46,097 bases of DNA, taken from Acidobacteriota bacterium (GTDB taxonomy: Bacteria > Acidobacteriota > Blastocatellia > RBC074). The DNA lies in the NCBI GenBank assembly GCA_016789605.1, contig JAEUQO010000120.1, positions 1 to 46,097 of the forward strand. The letters run 5' to 3'. Every line of letters begins with the position of its first letter. Positions within the stretch are counted from its first letter, which is position 1. This document shows, piece after piece, positions 25,441 to 34,409 of this stretch. Under the pieces are notes generated by a model that saw only the letters and a list, made by a program, of their open reading frames with translations, had not been told where the DNA came from and searched no databases. The translations under genes and the position numbers were made by a program.

Positions 25441-26202
25441 TCAGGCAGTTCTGCGCACATCCAAATTCAGCGGTCGCAGCACGACTTCGCTCAACCAGGC
25501 TTGCGGCGGTTGTGCCAGCATCGCCACAATCGCGGTGGCGACTTCTTCCGCCGTCATCGAATAACCAATGTCGCGCACTTGGTCGGTTGCGGCGGCGTTT
25601 TCGCGGCGTGCCACGCGCGCGAAATCCGTGGCCACGGACCCCGGCAGCAGCGCCGAAACTCGTATGTTGTGATGGCGGACTTCCAGTCCCAGCGCTTCCG
25701 TAAAACCGATCACGCCAAATTTGGCAGCGCAATACGCCGCCATTTGCTTGATGCCGTTGCGACCTGCACCAGAAGAGATATTGATGATCTGCCCGCCGCC
25801 TTGTTGTTTCATCAAAGGCAAGGCGGCGCGGCAAGTCAAAAAAGTCCCGGTCAAATTGGTTTCGAGGACTGTTTGCCAATCGGCGAGCGTGTAACCATCT
25901 ACTTCGCCATTCAAACTCAAACCGGCGCTGTTGATCAAAATGTCTATCCGCCCAAACGCCTCTGCCGTCGCGGCAAAGGCGCGGGCGACATCCTCTTCGT
26001 TGCGCACATCACAAATGAAAGGGCGTACATCGGCTGCGCCGAGTTCGCGCGCCTGGGCGGCAACGCTTTGCAGCGCGTTTTCAGAGCGCGAGAGCAAACT
26101 CAGGCGCAAGCCACGCTCAGCCAGCGCCAGCGCTGTTGCGCGCCCGATGCCGGATGAGGCGCCCGTGATGATGGCTACGTTGTCTGCTGCAAATGGTTTC
26201 AT
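25441..26202 (-). CDS. SDR-family NAD(P)-dependent oxidoreductase
   Basis: 253 aa classical SDR with TGASSGIG near residue 14, NSAG, and the catalytic Ser144, Tyr157 and Lys161 (YCAAK). It resembles FabG-like 3-ketoacyl reductases, but the C-terminus (MLAQPPQAWLSEVVLRPLN) is that of general SDRs acting on small alcohols or ketones. Its ATG overlaps the dienelactone hydrolase stop by 4 nt, so the two are translationally coupled. Substrate unknown. Confidence 0.9.
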   Translation of the reverse strand: MKPFAADNVAIITGASSGIGRATALALAERGLRLSLLSRSENALQSVAAQARELGAADVRPFICDVRNEEDVARAFAATAEAFGRIDILINSAGLSLNGEVDGYTLADWQTVLETNLTGTFLTCRAALPLMKQQGGGQIINISSGAGRNGIKQMAAYCAAKFGVIGFTEALGLEVRHHNIRVSALLPGSVATDFARVARRENAAATDQVRDIGYSMTAEEVATAIVAMLAQPPQAWLSEVVLRPLNLDVRRTA

Positions 26203-26915
26203 GATGCGCTGGCCGCAAGGCCCTTTCGCAAATGCCGGTTGAAGAATTCGATCACGGTTTGCCAGGCGTCTTCGGCGTCGGCCTGGCTATAGACTTCGGG
26301 TCGCGTGTCGTTAAAGAACGCGTGATCTGCGCCTTTGTAAATGCGCACTTCGCCATCCTTGTTGTATTGCTTCAACGCGGTTTCCAGACGCTTCATTTTT
26401 TCCAGCGTGATCCATTGGTCTTTTTCGCCGCCGATAAAGAGCAGCGGGCAACCGAGTCTGCCGATCAAGGTCGTATCCACCGGAACGTCGCCATAAAACG
26501 GAGCGGCGGCTTCGACTTTTTCGTGGCAGGCCAGCAACAACGCAAACGTACCGCCCATGCAAAACCCTGTGACGCCGACGCCGCTGACTTCCGGCATTGC
26601 GCGCAGTTGTTGCAAGACAATGCGCAAGCTTGCCAGCCCGTCTTCGGGTTTCAAGGCGCTCATCAGTTGGCCGGCTTCTTGCGCGTCTTTGGTGGTGATG
26701 CCGTGATACAGATCGGTGGCGACCGCGATAAACCCGGCGCGGGCATAGCGCTGTGTGATGTCTTCGATATGAGGATTCAGGCCCCACCATTCATGAATGA
26801 TGATTACTGCCGGAGCTGGTTCTGTTGTTTCAGGCCGGGCGATGAAAACGTTGACTTCTTGGCCAGCGGCGGAAAATTTGGTTTTGCTGGTGTGAATTTC
26901 AGGCACGTTCGCCAT
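26199..26915 (-). CDS. Dienelactone hydrolase family protein
   Basis: 238 aa alpha/beta hydrolase with AAGGAG upstream of ATG. The catalytic triad is visible: Cys119 (GFCMGG), Asp166 (KDQW) and His198 (DHAFFND). The Cys nucleophile and the IIIHEWWGLNPH motif are typical of carboxymethylenebutenolidase-type enzymes, which open dienelactones in chloroaromatic or related catabolism. Many members act on other esters, and the lack of other aromatic-catabolism genes here argues against naming it clcD. First gene of the operon. Confidence 0.9.
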   Translation of the reverse strand: MANVPEIHTSKTKFSAAGQEVNVFIARPETTEPAPAVIIIHEWWGLNPHIEDITQRYARAGFIAVATDLYHGITTKDAQEAGQLMSALKPEDGLASLRIVLQQLRAMPEVSGVGVTGFCMGGTFALLLACHEKVEAAAPFYGDVPVDTTLIGRLGCPLLFIGGEKDQWITLEKMKRLETALKQYNKDGEVRIYKGADHAFFNDTRPEVYSQADAEDAWQTVIEFFNRHLRKGLAASAS

Positions 26916-27156
26916 CGAAATTTCTCCTTCTGATTTGCAGTCTCAGCGTTCGGGATGATTTCTCGCGGTTGCTTCGAGTTGATTGTACGTCAAGGAAGTT
27001 GGGAGACGGCAAAACTATAACGACTAGGCTATAGGCGCGCAAGTATGGCTGTGGCAAGCGCTTGGCGGCGCTGCTTGATTTCACTTCGAGCGGTTACGAT
27101 AATGCCCGCTCATTTCCCATCACAACCCCAAATTCCGCATCAGGAGTCTGCCCAAT

Positions 27157-27942
27157 ATGCCAACTTCATATGAAAACATCCTGCTTGAGCGTCGTGGCCG
27201 TGTCGCACTTGTGACGATCAATCGGCCCGAAAAGCTGAACGCCTTGAACATCAAAACGCGCGAAGAATTGGCCGATGTGCTGGCCGAATTGCGCGTGGAT
27301 GACGAAATCCGTGTGGTGGTGCTGACCGGGGCGGGCGAAAAAGCCTTTGTCGCCGGAGCCGACATCAACGAATTTGCAGGCCGCACTGCCGTTCAACAAC
27401 GCGCGGTGATGAAAGCCAAAAGCATTTTCACCGCCGCCGAAGAGTTTCCCAAACCGCTGATTGCCATGATCAATGGCTTCTGTTTGGGCGGCGGATGCGA
27501 ATTGGCTTTGTCTTGCGATTTGCGGGTCGCCAGCGAAAAGGCGCGCTTTGGCCAGCCAGAAATCAATCTGGGCATCATTCCCGGCGGTGGCGGCACACAA
27601 CGGCTGACGCGTTTGATCGGTGAAGGCAAAGCCATGGAGATGATTTTGACCGGCAACATGATTGATGCGCAGGAAGCCCATCGGCTTGGTTTGGTCAACC
27701 AGGTTGCGCCCGTGGCGGAACTGGAAGCCAAGACCATGGAGTTGGCCAACAAGATCGCTGAGAAAAGTCCCGTGGCTTTGGCAATGGCCAAGACGGCAGT
27801 GAAAAACGCTGCGCGCACGACATTGCGGGAAGGTTTGGACGCCGAGATTGATTTGTTTGCGCTTTGTTTTTCGAGTGAAGACAAGGAAGAGGGCGTGCGC
27901 GCGTTCCTGGAAAAACGAGCACCAGAGTTCAAAGGCCGTTAG
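27157..27942 (+). CDS. Enoyl-CoA hydratase/isomerase (crotonase family)
   Basis: 261 aa; CAGGAG lies about 10 nt upstream of ATG. It has the oxyanion-hole segment AFVAGADINEF near residue 65 and NGFCLGGGCELALSCDLRVA near residue 105, then PEINLGIIPGGGGTQRL, which contains the position of the second catalytic Glu. Both acid positions used by hydratases (Glu in GGGCELAL and in QPEINLG) are kept, so it is probably a short-chain enoyl-CoA hydratase of beta-oxidation or a related route. Monocistronic; divergent from the dienelactone hydrolase operon. Confidence 0.92.
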   Translation: MPTSYENILLERRGRVALVTINRPEKLNALNIKTREELADVLAELRVDDEIRVVVLTGAGEKAFVAGADINEFAGRTAVQQRAVMKAKSIFTAAEEFPKPLIAMINGFCLGGGCELALSCDLRVASEKARFGQPEINLGIIPGGGGTQRLTRLIGEGKAMEMILTGNMIDAQEAHRLGLVNQVAPVAELEAKTMELANKIAEKSPVALAMAKTAVKNAARTTLREGLDAEIDLFALCFSSEDKEEGVRAFLEKRAPEFKGR

Positions 27943-28229
27943 TTGCAGTGGAACTGATTGTGCCACCTTGAGAAAGCCTGTGACTCAACAGGAGTCGTTG
28001 ACTCGTTTCTATAGAGTCAAAGAGCTCAAAGAGTTGGCATTTTGAGCCCTCCACGCGTGTTAATAGGCGGAACAGAGGTTGCTTACTAACCAAATAGCGC
28101 AGCTGTGAGATTCAACATACGAAAATTGTTCATCTTCGCCACACTGGGCAGACTCTTAAGCGCGCGAATCAGGAAGTCTTGACACAACCGAGCAAGTTGA
28201 ACCTACAAGAGGAGTGAAACGCAGATATC

Positions 28230-29474
28230 ATGACCAAGAGCCATATTCTAAAAATTACTGCCAGTTGTCTGGCTTTGTTTGGCATCGCGCTTACCGTGCA
28301 AGCGCGGCCAGAATATTTGCGGCAGTTTGCTGCCGATCCGCTGTCGAAAGCGGAACTGCGCAACAAGTGTTCTGTTTGCCACGTCAACCCTGCTGGCGGC
28401 GGCGCGCGCAATGAATTCGGCAAAGCTTTTGTCGCCGCCGGATTTCAAATCACGGCTGATTTGCGCAAACGGTTTCCCGACAACTTCAATTCCGGGACTG
28501 TGGCGCAAAGCGACAAGCCGCAGGTCAACTTTGTTTCTGACTCTGAAGCCGTGGTCGAAATTAACGGCAAACGCTATGCGATCAATACGCGCGAGAAAAC
28601 CGTGAGTGAACTGGCAGTTGCGCCGACAGCGGAAAAAGGACCAGAGAAAACCGTTGCGACCTTGGCTCCTGCCAAAACCGAACCGGAACCGCCCGCCAAT
28701 GTCTACCGCCAGGTGGACGTGCGATTGATCAATTTGCCAACGGCGATTCCGCTGCCGAAAGGTTCGTTGTGGATGGATTTCACGCACCGGTTTCCGTTTG
28801 GCGAACCGACCGACAAGGCCGGATTGTTTGGGCTGGATTCGATTGCCTATCCGTCATTTGGCGTGCTTTATGGTGTGACGGATCGCATTCACGTCGGCGC
28901 GTATCGCTCGCCGGGCGGAGTGGAACGTCCGATCCAGTTGTTTGCCGGCGCGAGTTTGCTCGACGAACAGAAAGGCGATCCGCTTTCGGTACAGGCGCGC
29001 GTTGGTTTGGAAGGACGCGACAACTTCCAGCGCAATTTCACGACCAGTTTTGAATTTACCTTTGCGCGCAGCATTACGCGTCACGCACAGCTTTATGTCG
29101 TGCCGACGGTCTCGGTTGGTGATCGGCCCATCGGCATCGGTTCCGAACAGAACTATCCCGGCGAAACGGCGATGGCCTTGGGCGTGGGAGCTGCCGTCAA
29201 CATTCGCCCGACCGTGGCGCTGATGGCCGAAGCGAATATGCGTCTGAACGAAGACGCACGGTATTTGAATCTGGGCAACGGCATTCATCGCCCGGCGTTC
29301 GGTTTTGCCATTCAGAAATCCAGCGTTTCGCGCCGTCACTCGTTCACATTGACGTTCAGCAATAGTCCGGGCACAACCATGTCGCAACGGTCCATGACGC
29401 GTGGTTTGTTTGGCGTGGACGATGGCATGCAAGGGCTGACCATCGGTTTCAACCTGTCACGCCGAATTTTCTAA
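28230..29474 (+). CDS. Outer-membrane beta-barrel-like protein with one c-type haem motif
   Basis: 414 aa with a signal peptide (about residues 1-25). A single CxxCH haem-attachment motif (Cys47, Cys50, His51, in CSVCHVNPAGGG) lies just after it, then a linker rich in Pro/Glu/Lys and a C-terminal half (about 170-414) of alternating hydrophobic strands ending in RRIF. The terminal aromatic residue fits beta-barrel insertion. The second half resembles DUF5777-type barrels (uncertain). A GAGGAG sequence lies about 16 nt before the ATG, unusually far. A role in electron transfer at the outer membrane is inference. Confidence 0.75.
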   Translation: MTKSHILKITASCLALFGIALTVQARPEYLRQFAADPLSKAELRNKCSVCHVNPAGGGARNEFGKAFVAAGFQITADLRKRFPDNFNSGTVAQSDKPQVNFVSDSEAVVEINGKRYAINTREKTVSELAVAPTAEKGPEKTVATLAPAKTEPEPPANVYRQVDVRLINLPTAIPLPKGSLWMDFTHRFPFGEPTDKAGLFGLDSIAYPSFGVLYGVTDRIHVGAYRSPGGVERPIQLFAGASLLDEQKGDPLSVQARVGLEGRDNFQRNFTTSFEFTFARSITRHAQLYVVPTVSVGDRPIGIGSEQNYPGETAMALGVGAAVNIRPTVALMAEANMRLNEDARYLNLGNGIHRPAFGFAIQKSSVSRRHSFTLTFSNSPGTTMSQRSMTRGLFGVDDGMQGLTIGFNLSRRIF

Positions 29475-29518
29475 CTAATGTCGCGTGTTCTGATTTAAAA
29501 ACTCCCGGCACAGCCGTA

Positions 29519-29575
29519 AAAGCGCAAAGGGCGCGCAGCTAGCAGATTCTGCTAACTGTGCGCCCTTTGCGCTTT
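29519..29575. terminator. Bidirectional terminator between convergent genes
   Basis: A long inverted repeat (AAAGCGCAAAGGGCGC... pairing with ...GCGCCCTTTGCGCTTT, continued by GCAG/CTGC) lies between the haem-barrel gene and the convergent DUF4097-like gene. Confidence 0.9.
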
Positions 29576-29591
29576 CAGGGGAGATCGTCGG

Positions 29592-30404
29592 TCAGACTTT
29601 GCGTTTCAGTGAAACGCCGCCATTGGTTGTTGTGGCACGGATTTTCGCTCCGCCGTTGCCCAGATTGACTGACAGTTCGCGTTTGATTTCGCCTTGTACC
29701 GTCAAGGGAAAATCAACGCTGACACGACCGTTGACGGTGCCGGTTTCAAGCTGCGCGGAATAGTTTTCGGGCACGCGCAAGCTGATGCCGCCGTTGGTGG
29801 TTTTCACATCCATGCCTTCGCCATCCCAGCGATTGCCCGCCAACTCAATGCTCACGCCGCCATTATGCGTTTCGCCTTTGACGTTGCCTGCCAGGTGTTT
29901 CAGCGCAACGCCGCCGTTGTGCGCGTCAAACTGAATCTGGCCGCGAATGTTTGATACGCTGATGCCACCGTTGTGCGTTTTCAGCGAGAGATTGGAATTG
30001 TAAGGCGCAAAGATTTCGTAACTGACCGACCAGCCTTCACGGTTTTGCGCTTCCGGGCCTTCGGCATGAATGTTCCCGCCGCCGGTTTCTACGCGAATTT
30101 GTCCTGTCAGTGCCTGGGCTTCGCTGTCAGTTTCGGCCCAGGCCTGAATCTGCATGCGCACCAGCACTTCGTTACGTTCCCAACCTTTGACTGAAACGCC
30201 GCCGTTTTTCTTACCGTCAACTGTCAGCGCGCCTGTGGCGGCAATTGCCTGTTCCTTGATCAGGCAATGCGAACCGCGATCGCTGCGTCCACGATCATTG
30301 CAATTCAAACTTTTTTCCACGGTTTGCGCTGAGGCAGCCAGGCTGACGGCGCAAGTGATCAGTAATGACAAGCCAACGTTTCGCAACCGAATCATTCGTG
30401 ACAT
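29592..30404 (-). CDS. Secreted DUF4097-like beta-strand repeat protein
   Basis: 270 aa from ATG 30404, which has AAGGAG upstream; an earlier in-frame start would add 25 residues that lie before the signal peptide. After the signal peptide (LLITCAVSLAASAQT) the protein consists of short beta repeats with recurring NGGV, NGGI and NGRV turns (at least six, from about residue 140 to the end, closing on TTNGGVSLKRKV). This pattern fits DUF4097/putative-adhesin right-handed beta repeats. A small Cys pair near the mature N-terminus could form a disulphide. Function is not established. Confidence 0.8.
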   Translation of the reverse strand: MSRMIRLRNVGLSLLITCAVSLAASAQTVEKSLNCNDRGRSDRGSHCLIKEQAIAATGALTVDGKKNGGVSVKGWERNEVLVRMQIQAWAETDSEAQALTGQIRVETGGGNIHAEGPEAQNREGWSVSYEIFAPYNSNLSLKTHNGGISVSNIRGQIQFDAHNGGVALKHLAGNVKGETHNGGVSIELAGNRWDGEGMDVKTTNGGISLRVPENYSAQLETGTVNGRVSVDFPLTVQGEIKRELSVNLGNGGAKIRATTTNGGVSLKRKV

Positions 30405-30736
30405 TTCCGCTCTCCTTGTGATGGTGAAGTTAATCGTTTTTTTTGCAGGAACCAGATTGTTTGCGTCCGTGAGTGTCATGAGCGAGTAAAAGGTTTCAGC
30501 GGAAATTTCGAGCGCGTTGCCAGGACCGAATGTTCTATTTCGTATGGTTTTCTGACGAGAGTATGCGAAATAGAACAGTCGGTTTTGGCGTGTGGATTAT
30601 GGCGGTGACGTAAATACTGAAATCACAAGAGTTATCTTTCTAATGTTAAAGCCGTCCCAATGGGCATCCTAGTTGCGTCTTCATCTGGCAGCTCTTCCCC
30701 CATAAAAATCTGCTTCATTTGAGGAGGTTTAGCACA
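30405..30736. promoter_or_regulatory. Divergent intergenic region with a 12-bp inverted repeat
   Basis: A perfect inverted repeat TGTTCTATTTCG (30531-30542) / CGAAATAGAACA (30566-30577) with a 23-nt spacer lies between two divergent secreted-protein genes. Its placement suits a shared operator bound by a dimer on the same DNA face. It could also fold as a hairpin, but no T-tract follows. Confidence 0.5.
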
Positions 30737-31324
30737 ATGAACAAGACACAACGAATTGTGGCCGTGGCAATTGCTGGCGCGATGTTGCTGGCGGGGTTTG
30801 TTTTTGGCCGGGTTTCAGATGGAAATCGTGGCGCGTCTGCTGAAGAGAATCAGGCTGCGACCAGTCAATTGACATCGGGTGCTGCACCAAACGCGGTTGC
30901 GGCGACAGCAAATACAGATCAGACCTTCTATTTGAAGGATTACAAGGTCGGTTACGACGAAGGATATCAGGCTGGCGTGAGTGGACAGACGGCCAATGTC
31001 ATCAATACCGATCGCGAGGGGTATAACGAAGGATTCAAGAAGGGCTATGCCGACGCATATCAAGCGCAGCAAAATCAACCGGCGAAAACACAAGCTGTGT
31101 CTTCGCGAGGAGGACAACAGTTGGCATATAAGCCCGTTGCCGCGCGCAGCACCAGCCGAGGCAATTCAAAACTGAAAACCGCGTTGACGATTGCGGCTCC
31201 GGCGGCGATTGGGGCAGGTATTGGCGCAGCGGCTGGCGGCGGCAAAGGCGCAGCGGCTGGTGCGTTGATCGGTGGCGGCGGCGGTGCGTTGTACCACGTG
31301 ATCAAAAATCGCAACCGCGACTAA
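30737..31324 (+). CDS. Exported protein with GYxxGY repeats and glycine zipper
   Basis: 195 aa from ATG 30737 (GAGGAGG about 9 nt upstream). An N-terminal hydrophobic segment (VAVAIAGAMLLAGFVFG) serves as signal or anchor. Two short Tyr/Gly repeats follow (YKVGYDEGYQAG near residue 73 and YNEGFKKGYADAY near 98). A C-terminal glycine zipper (about residues 150-185, GAGIGAAAGGGKGAAAGALIGG) ends just before a basic tail. Glycine zippers are membrane-embedding helices in many small envelope proteins. Function unknown; no characterised homologue recognised. Confidence 0.8.
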   Translation: MNKTQRIVAVAIAGAMLLAGFVFGRVSDGNRGASAEENQAATSQLTSGAAPNAVAATANTDQTFYLKDYKVGYDEGYQAGVSGQTANVINTDREGYNEGFKKGYADAYQAQQNQPAKTQAVSSRGGQQLAYKPVAARSTSRGNSKLKTALTIAAPAAIGAGIGAAAGGGKGAAAGALIGGGGGALYHVIKNRNRD

Positions 31325-31364
31325 CCCCTGGGATTTTTCCCAGGCCTGAATCAGAGAATCAGAC

Positions 31365-31400
31365 GCCAAAAGGGCCGCTTCATGAAGCGGCCCTTTTGGC
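31365..31400. terminator. Bidirectional intrinsic terminator
   Basis: A perfect 16-bp inverted repeat (GCCAAAAGGGCCGCTT with its complement) and a 4-nt loop CATG lies between convergent genes; the arms themselves supply A and T runs. Confidence 0.9.
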
Positions 31401-31467
31401 ATTTAAGAGAGTTTGCCGTGAACACGCAAATAACACCTTTGCCAGTCACGACATTGTTTGTGTGGAA

Positions 31468-33741
31468 TTAGCGCGGCGGGATGCCTTGCACCGGAGGTGT
31501 GGCGGCATCAATGGATTTCAAAAACGAAACCAGCGCTTCGCGCAATTCCTCGTTATTCAACAAGTCCGGGCGGAAGGAGAACTGGCCTGCCCGGCGGTGC
31601 GTCGGATTATCCAACACGTCGGCGATGGTCAAGGCAGAGCCGTTGTGAAGCAGCGGTCCCATTGCCCAGGCACCCAGCAAACTCGGCGGATTAAAGCCGT
31701 CAGCGCCCAGTGGCGGCGCACCGTTTTGCCGGATTTCGTTGACGTTGTTGGCATTGAATGTGTCTACCCTTCGCAGGAACCGGAAAACTTGCCCGTTGAT
31801 GATGTCAGAAGCGGCAGGCGGCGGCGTGTAATCACGTCGCGCCGACGACCAGCCGCCTCCGCCGTGGCATTGATAACAACCGGCGGCAACGAAGACTTTG
31901 CGGCCAAGCGCGATTTGTCTGCCGAGCGGACTTAGTGGGGCAACATTGCGCAACGGCGAAATCGGCGTGCGAATGCCGCGCGCGATGAACTGGTTAAGGG
32001 CATCAAGCGCTGCGCTGCGTCCCGTATTGGCCGGGTTGAATGCATTCAGCGTCGGGTCTTGCGGGCCGTCTACCTGTCCGTTGGTGGTGATCAAACCCAA
32101 ACCGCCTGACGTGCCACGAATGTTGTTTTCGAAATCCTGCACTTCATCAAAGATGGCCGAGTAGTTAAGCACCTTTTGATCAGCCGGATTGTGTGGGTTG
32201 AAGGTGGCATTGAGCGGCAAGCTGCGCCGCGGCCCAGCTCCAAAAATCCAAACCACCTGATCGGTCAACCCAAACGCGTGGCATGAAACACACCCGCTCC
32301 AACCTTCCGATGAAAGGCGCCCGGTTGGAATGACCGGGCCCAAAGTTGGCACATTGACCTTGGCCGAACTAAAGAAAATTGCTTTGCCATACTGAACGGT
32401 TGCTTCAGTGGTGCCGGGCGTCGGCAATTCGGCGCTGCTGACCGTTGCGACAACCTGATTGGCGTCGAGGTTGACGACCGTTACATCACGCGAAACTTCG
32501 TTGGCGACATATCCGCGTGTGCCGGTGGAATTGATGACCAGGCCTGTGGGTTTTTGACCGGTTTCAATGCGAACGATGTTGCCCGTTTCGCCTGCCGCCC
32601 GAGGCGCATTGATGGTTGGCGTGCCATTTTCATCCAGAGTTACCTTGACCAGGATGTTGGCCGCCATTGCCACGACCCAGCCTTCGTTGCTGTTTGGCTC
32701 AAACGCAATGTGCCACGGCATGCCGATAAACAGTTTTTTCTCGCTCGCGGGCTCAAAGTTGATGCCCCGATTCATATTGATGCTTTGCAATTGATCGCCG
32801 GTTTTGCCTTCGGTGTCGTTGGCTGTGTCAATCACATTCAAAAACGATTGCACGTTGACATTAAAACGCACCGGACCATCGGGTGAGGCCGCATTGTTGG
32901 GCAAATAGGCGCGATTGCCTTTGATCGCTACTGCGTTCAGAGAATTGGGGAAAGCGCCGGTTTTGACCGTAAACGTCGGCGGGTTGGTCGCCGCGATCCG
33001 CTGAAGCGCAGAGCCGTTTGAATTGAAGCCGACGTCTGTTTGCGGCGCGAGCACGACTTCTTTGAGGATTTTGTCCGTCGCGGTTGAAATGACGGTGACG
33101 CGGCCTTCCTTGTAATTGTCCGCGCCGATGATCGCGCCGGGAACATCAACCGCGTTGAATTGTGTGACGTAAACTTTTTCGTCCTGGTCATCGCTGTCGC
33201 CATCGCTGGTGATGGCTAATCCACGAGGTTCGGGAATATTGACGATACGAGCCACAGGCTGATGACTGGCTGTATCTATGACCAAAACATCATTTGAACG
33301 AGCGTTGGCTACATACAACTTGCTACCGTTGGGGGTGAGCGCCAGGCCATAGGGCTCGGTTCCGACGAACAACGTACGGACAATTTTTCGGCTGGCCGCG
33401 TCAATGACTGAAACCGAGCCGCTGACGGTGTTGGCAACATAAACAGTCTGGCCATTTGGGTGTATCGCCACACCGTTCGGTTCATCTCCAACGCGAATTT
33501 CTGCCAGCTTTTGGTTGAGGTCATTGCCGACTTCGAGCACGGAAACTGAGTCTGTATCTGGATTGGCCACCCATAGGAATTTATCATCCGGGCTCAGCGC
33601 GAGGGGGCCAGAACTCGTCGGGCCTTTAGCGCTTCCGGTTTGCGCCATAACGGCAAGCGGGTTTGTTTTGACAGTCCAGCACCACAATACGCCACATAAG
33701 CACAGTGACGTGAGCGAAAGTTTCACGATACGGGTCTTCAT
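31468..33741 (-). CDS. YVTN beta-propeller protein with cytochrome c domain
   Basis: 757 aa from ATG 33741 (AGGAG 10 nt upstream). After a signal peptide comes a seven-bladed-type YVTN propeller (about residues 40-450) with repeats such as VANTVSGSVSVIDAASRK and YVANEVSRDVTVV. Two c-type haem sites follow: CVSCH near residue 484 and CYQCH near residue 622, the latter in a MauG/di-haem peroxidase-like context (GRKVFVAAGCYQCHGGG). It is probably a periplasmic or outer-membrane-associated redox protein that couples a binding propeller to electron transfer. Substrate unknown. Confidence 0.88.
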   Translation of the reverse strand: MKTRIVKLSLTSLCLCGVLWCWTVKTNPLAVMAQTGSAKGPTSSGPLALSPDDKFLWVANPDTDSVSVLEVGNDLNQKLAEIRVGDEPNGVAIHPNGQTVYVANTVSGSVSVIDAASRKIVRTLFVGTEPYGLALTPNGSKLYVANARSNDVLVIDTASHQPVARIVNIPEPRGLAITSDGDSDDQDEKVYVTQFNAVDVPGAIIGADNYKEGRVTVISTATDKILKEVVLAPQTDVGFNSNGSALQRIAATNPPTFTVKTGAFPNSLNAVAIKGNRAYLPNNAASPDGPVRFNVNVQSFLNVIDTANDTEGKTGDQLQSINMNRGINFEPASEKKLFIGMPWHIAFEPNSNEGWVVAMAANILVKVTLDENGTPTINAPRAAGETGNIVRIETGQKPTGLVINSTGTRGYVANEVSRDVTVVNLDANQVVATVSSAELPTPGTTEATVQYGKAIFFSSAKVNVPTLGPVIPTGRLSSEGWSGCVSCHAFGLTDQVVWIFGAGPRRSLPLNATFNPHNPADQKVLNYSAIFDEVQDFENNIRGTSGGLGLITTNGQVDGPQDPTLNAFNPANTGRSAALDALNQFIARGIRTPISPLRNVAPLSPLGRQIALGRKVFVAAGCYQCHGGGGWSSARRDYTPPPAASDIINGQVFRFLRRVDTFNANNVNEIRQNGAPPLGADGFNPPSLLGAWAMGPLLHNGSALTIADVLDNPTHRRAGQFSFRPDLLNNEELREALVSFLKSIDAATPPVQGIPPR

Positions 33742-34104
33742 TCTTGAGTTACTCCTAAAGAGAGGCGAATTCGCGCAGCCAGGTTTAGTTGTGCGAATTC
33801 GCAAGTTCTGAGTTCCTCATTGCACTGCTATGCAATTGCGTCACGCGGATGAGGATAGATAGTTCCTTCGGTGAATGTCTTTCGCTAGTGATGAATTTTT
33901 ATTCAAAGAGTTTTGAATGTGGTGTGATTTGACTGTGAGAGGATGTAGGAATCCGCACCACGCACAGTGGCTGCAGTTAAAGCTCGAATTGCCTCAATCA
34001 ATTGCTCGCATACGCAGAATGAAGTCAGTTTTGTGTAAAAAGCTTCTTTTGTGTCAGGTTGAGAAATTCATACAAAAACCTGCCTTTTCACTGATAGTAT
34101 TTTA
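33742..34104. other. Intergenic region upstream of two divergent secreted-protein genes
   Basis: About 360 AT-richer bases. They should contain the promoter of the minus-strand YVTN gene. No gene is supported and no specific site could be assigned. Confidence 0.4.
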
Positions 34105-34133
34105 TTGACATGCCAAAGCTTGTCTCGTAAACT
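34105..34133 (+). promoter_or_regulatory. Sigma-70-type promoter for the secreted Cys-containing protein
   Basis: A perfect -35 box TTGACA, 17-nt spacer and a -10 box TAAACT (4 of 6) predict a start near 34140. That implies a 5' leader of about 270 nt before the ATG at 34410. Confidence 0.6.
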
Positions 34134-34409
34134 CCGCCACGCTTTAAGAACTTCACATCCCACAGGTAAAGCAGTACATCCTGTGACACGATCGCAAGGT
34201 TACGACACGGCGTGAAGGGCGTCCTCATAGCGGGGTGGTAAGTCCCGTTTCTATAAGTTCTTCGCGTTTGTGACTGTGGGAAGCACAATCCAAGATTCAA
34301 TTTCACAACGATTCGGACATCTAACGGTGTCGCCATGTATATTACGTTTAGGCATCAATGTGGGTTGAATCCTCTCACAATTACACTTACCAATTAGGAG
34401 ACACACACA
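34134..34409 (+). promoter_or_regulatory. Long 5' leader of the secreted-protein gene
   Basis: About 270 transcribed non-coding bases with at least one clear hairpin (CACAGG with CCTGTG, about 34161-34184) and GC-rich segments around 34205-34250. No known riboswitch class is recognised. It ends in TAGGAG before the ATG. Confidence 0.4.

Noticed and set aside
27166..27966. 266-codon minus-strand ORF opposite the crotonase
   Set aside because: Antisense shadow of a well-conserved family protein, with no motif of its own.
34140..34300. Known riboswitch in the long leader (cyclic di-GMP, glycine, cobalamin considered)
   Set aside because: None of the conserved core motifs of these classes is present in the right order.
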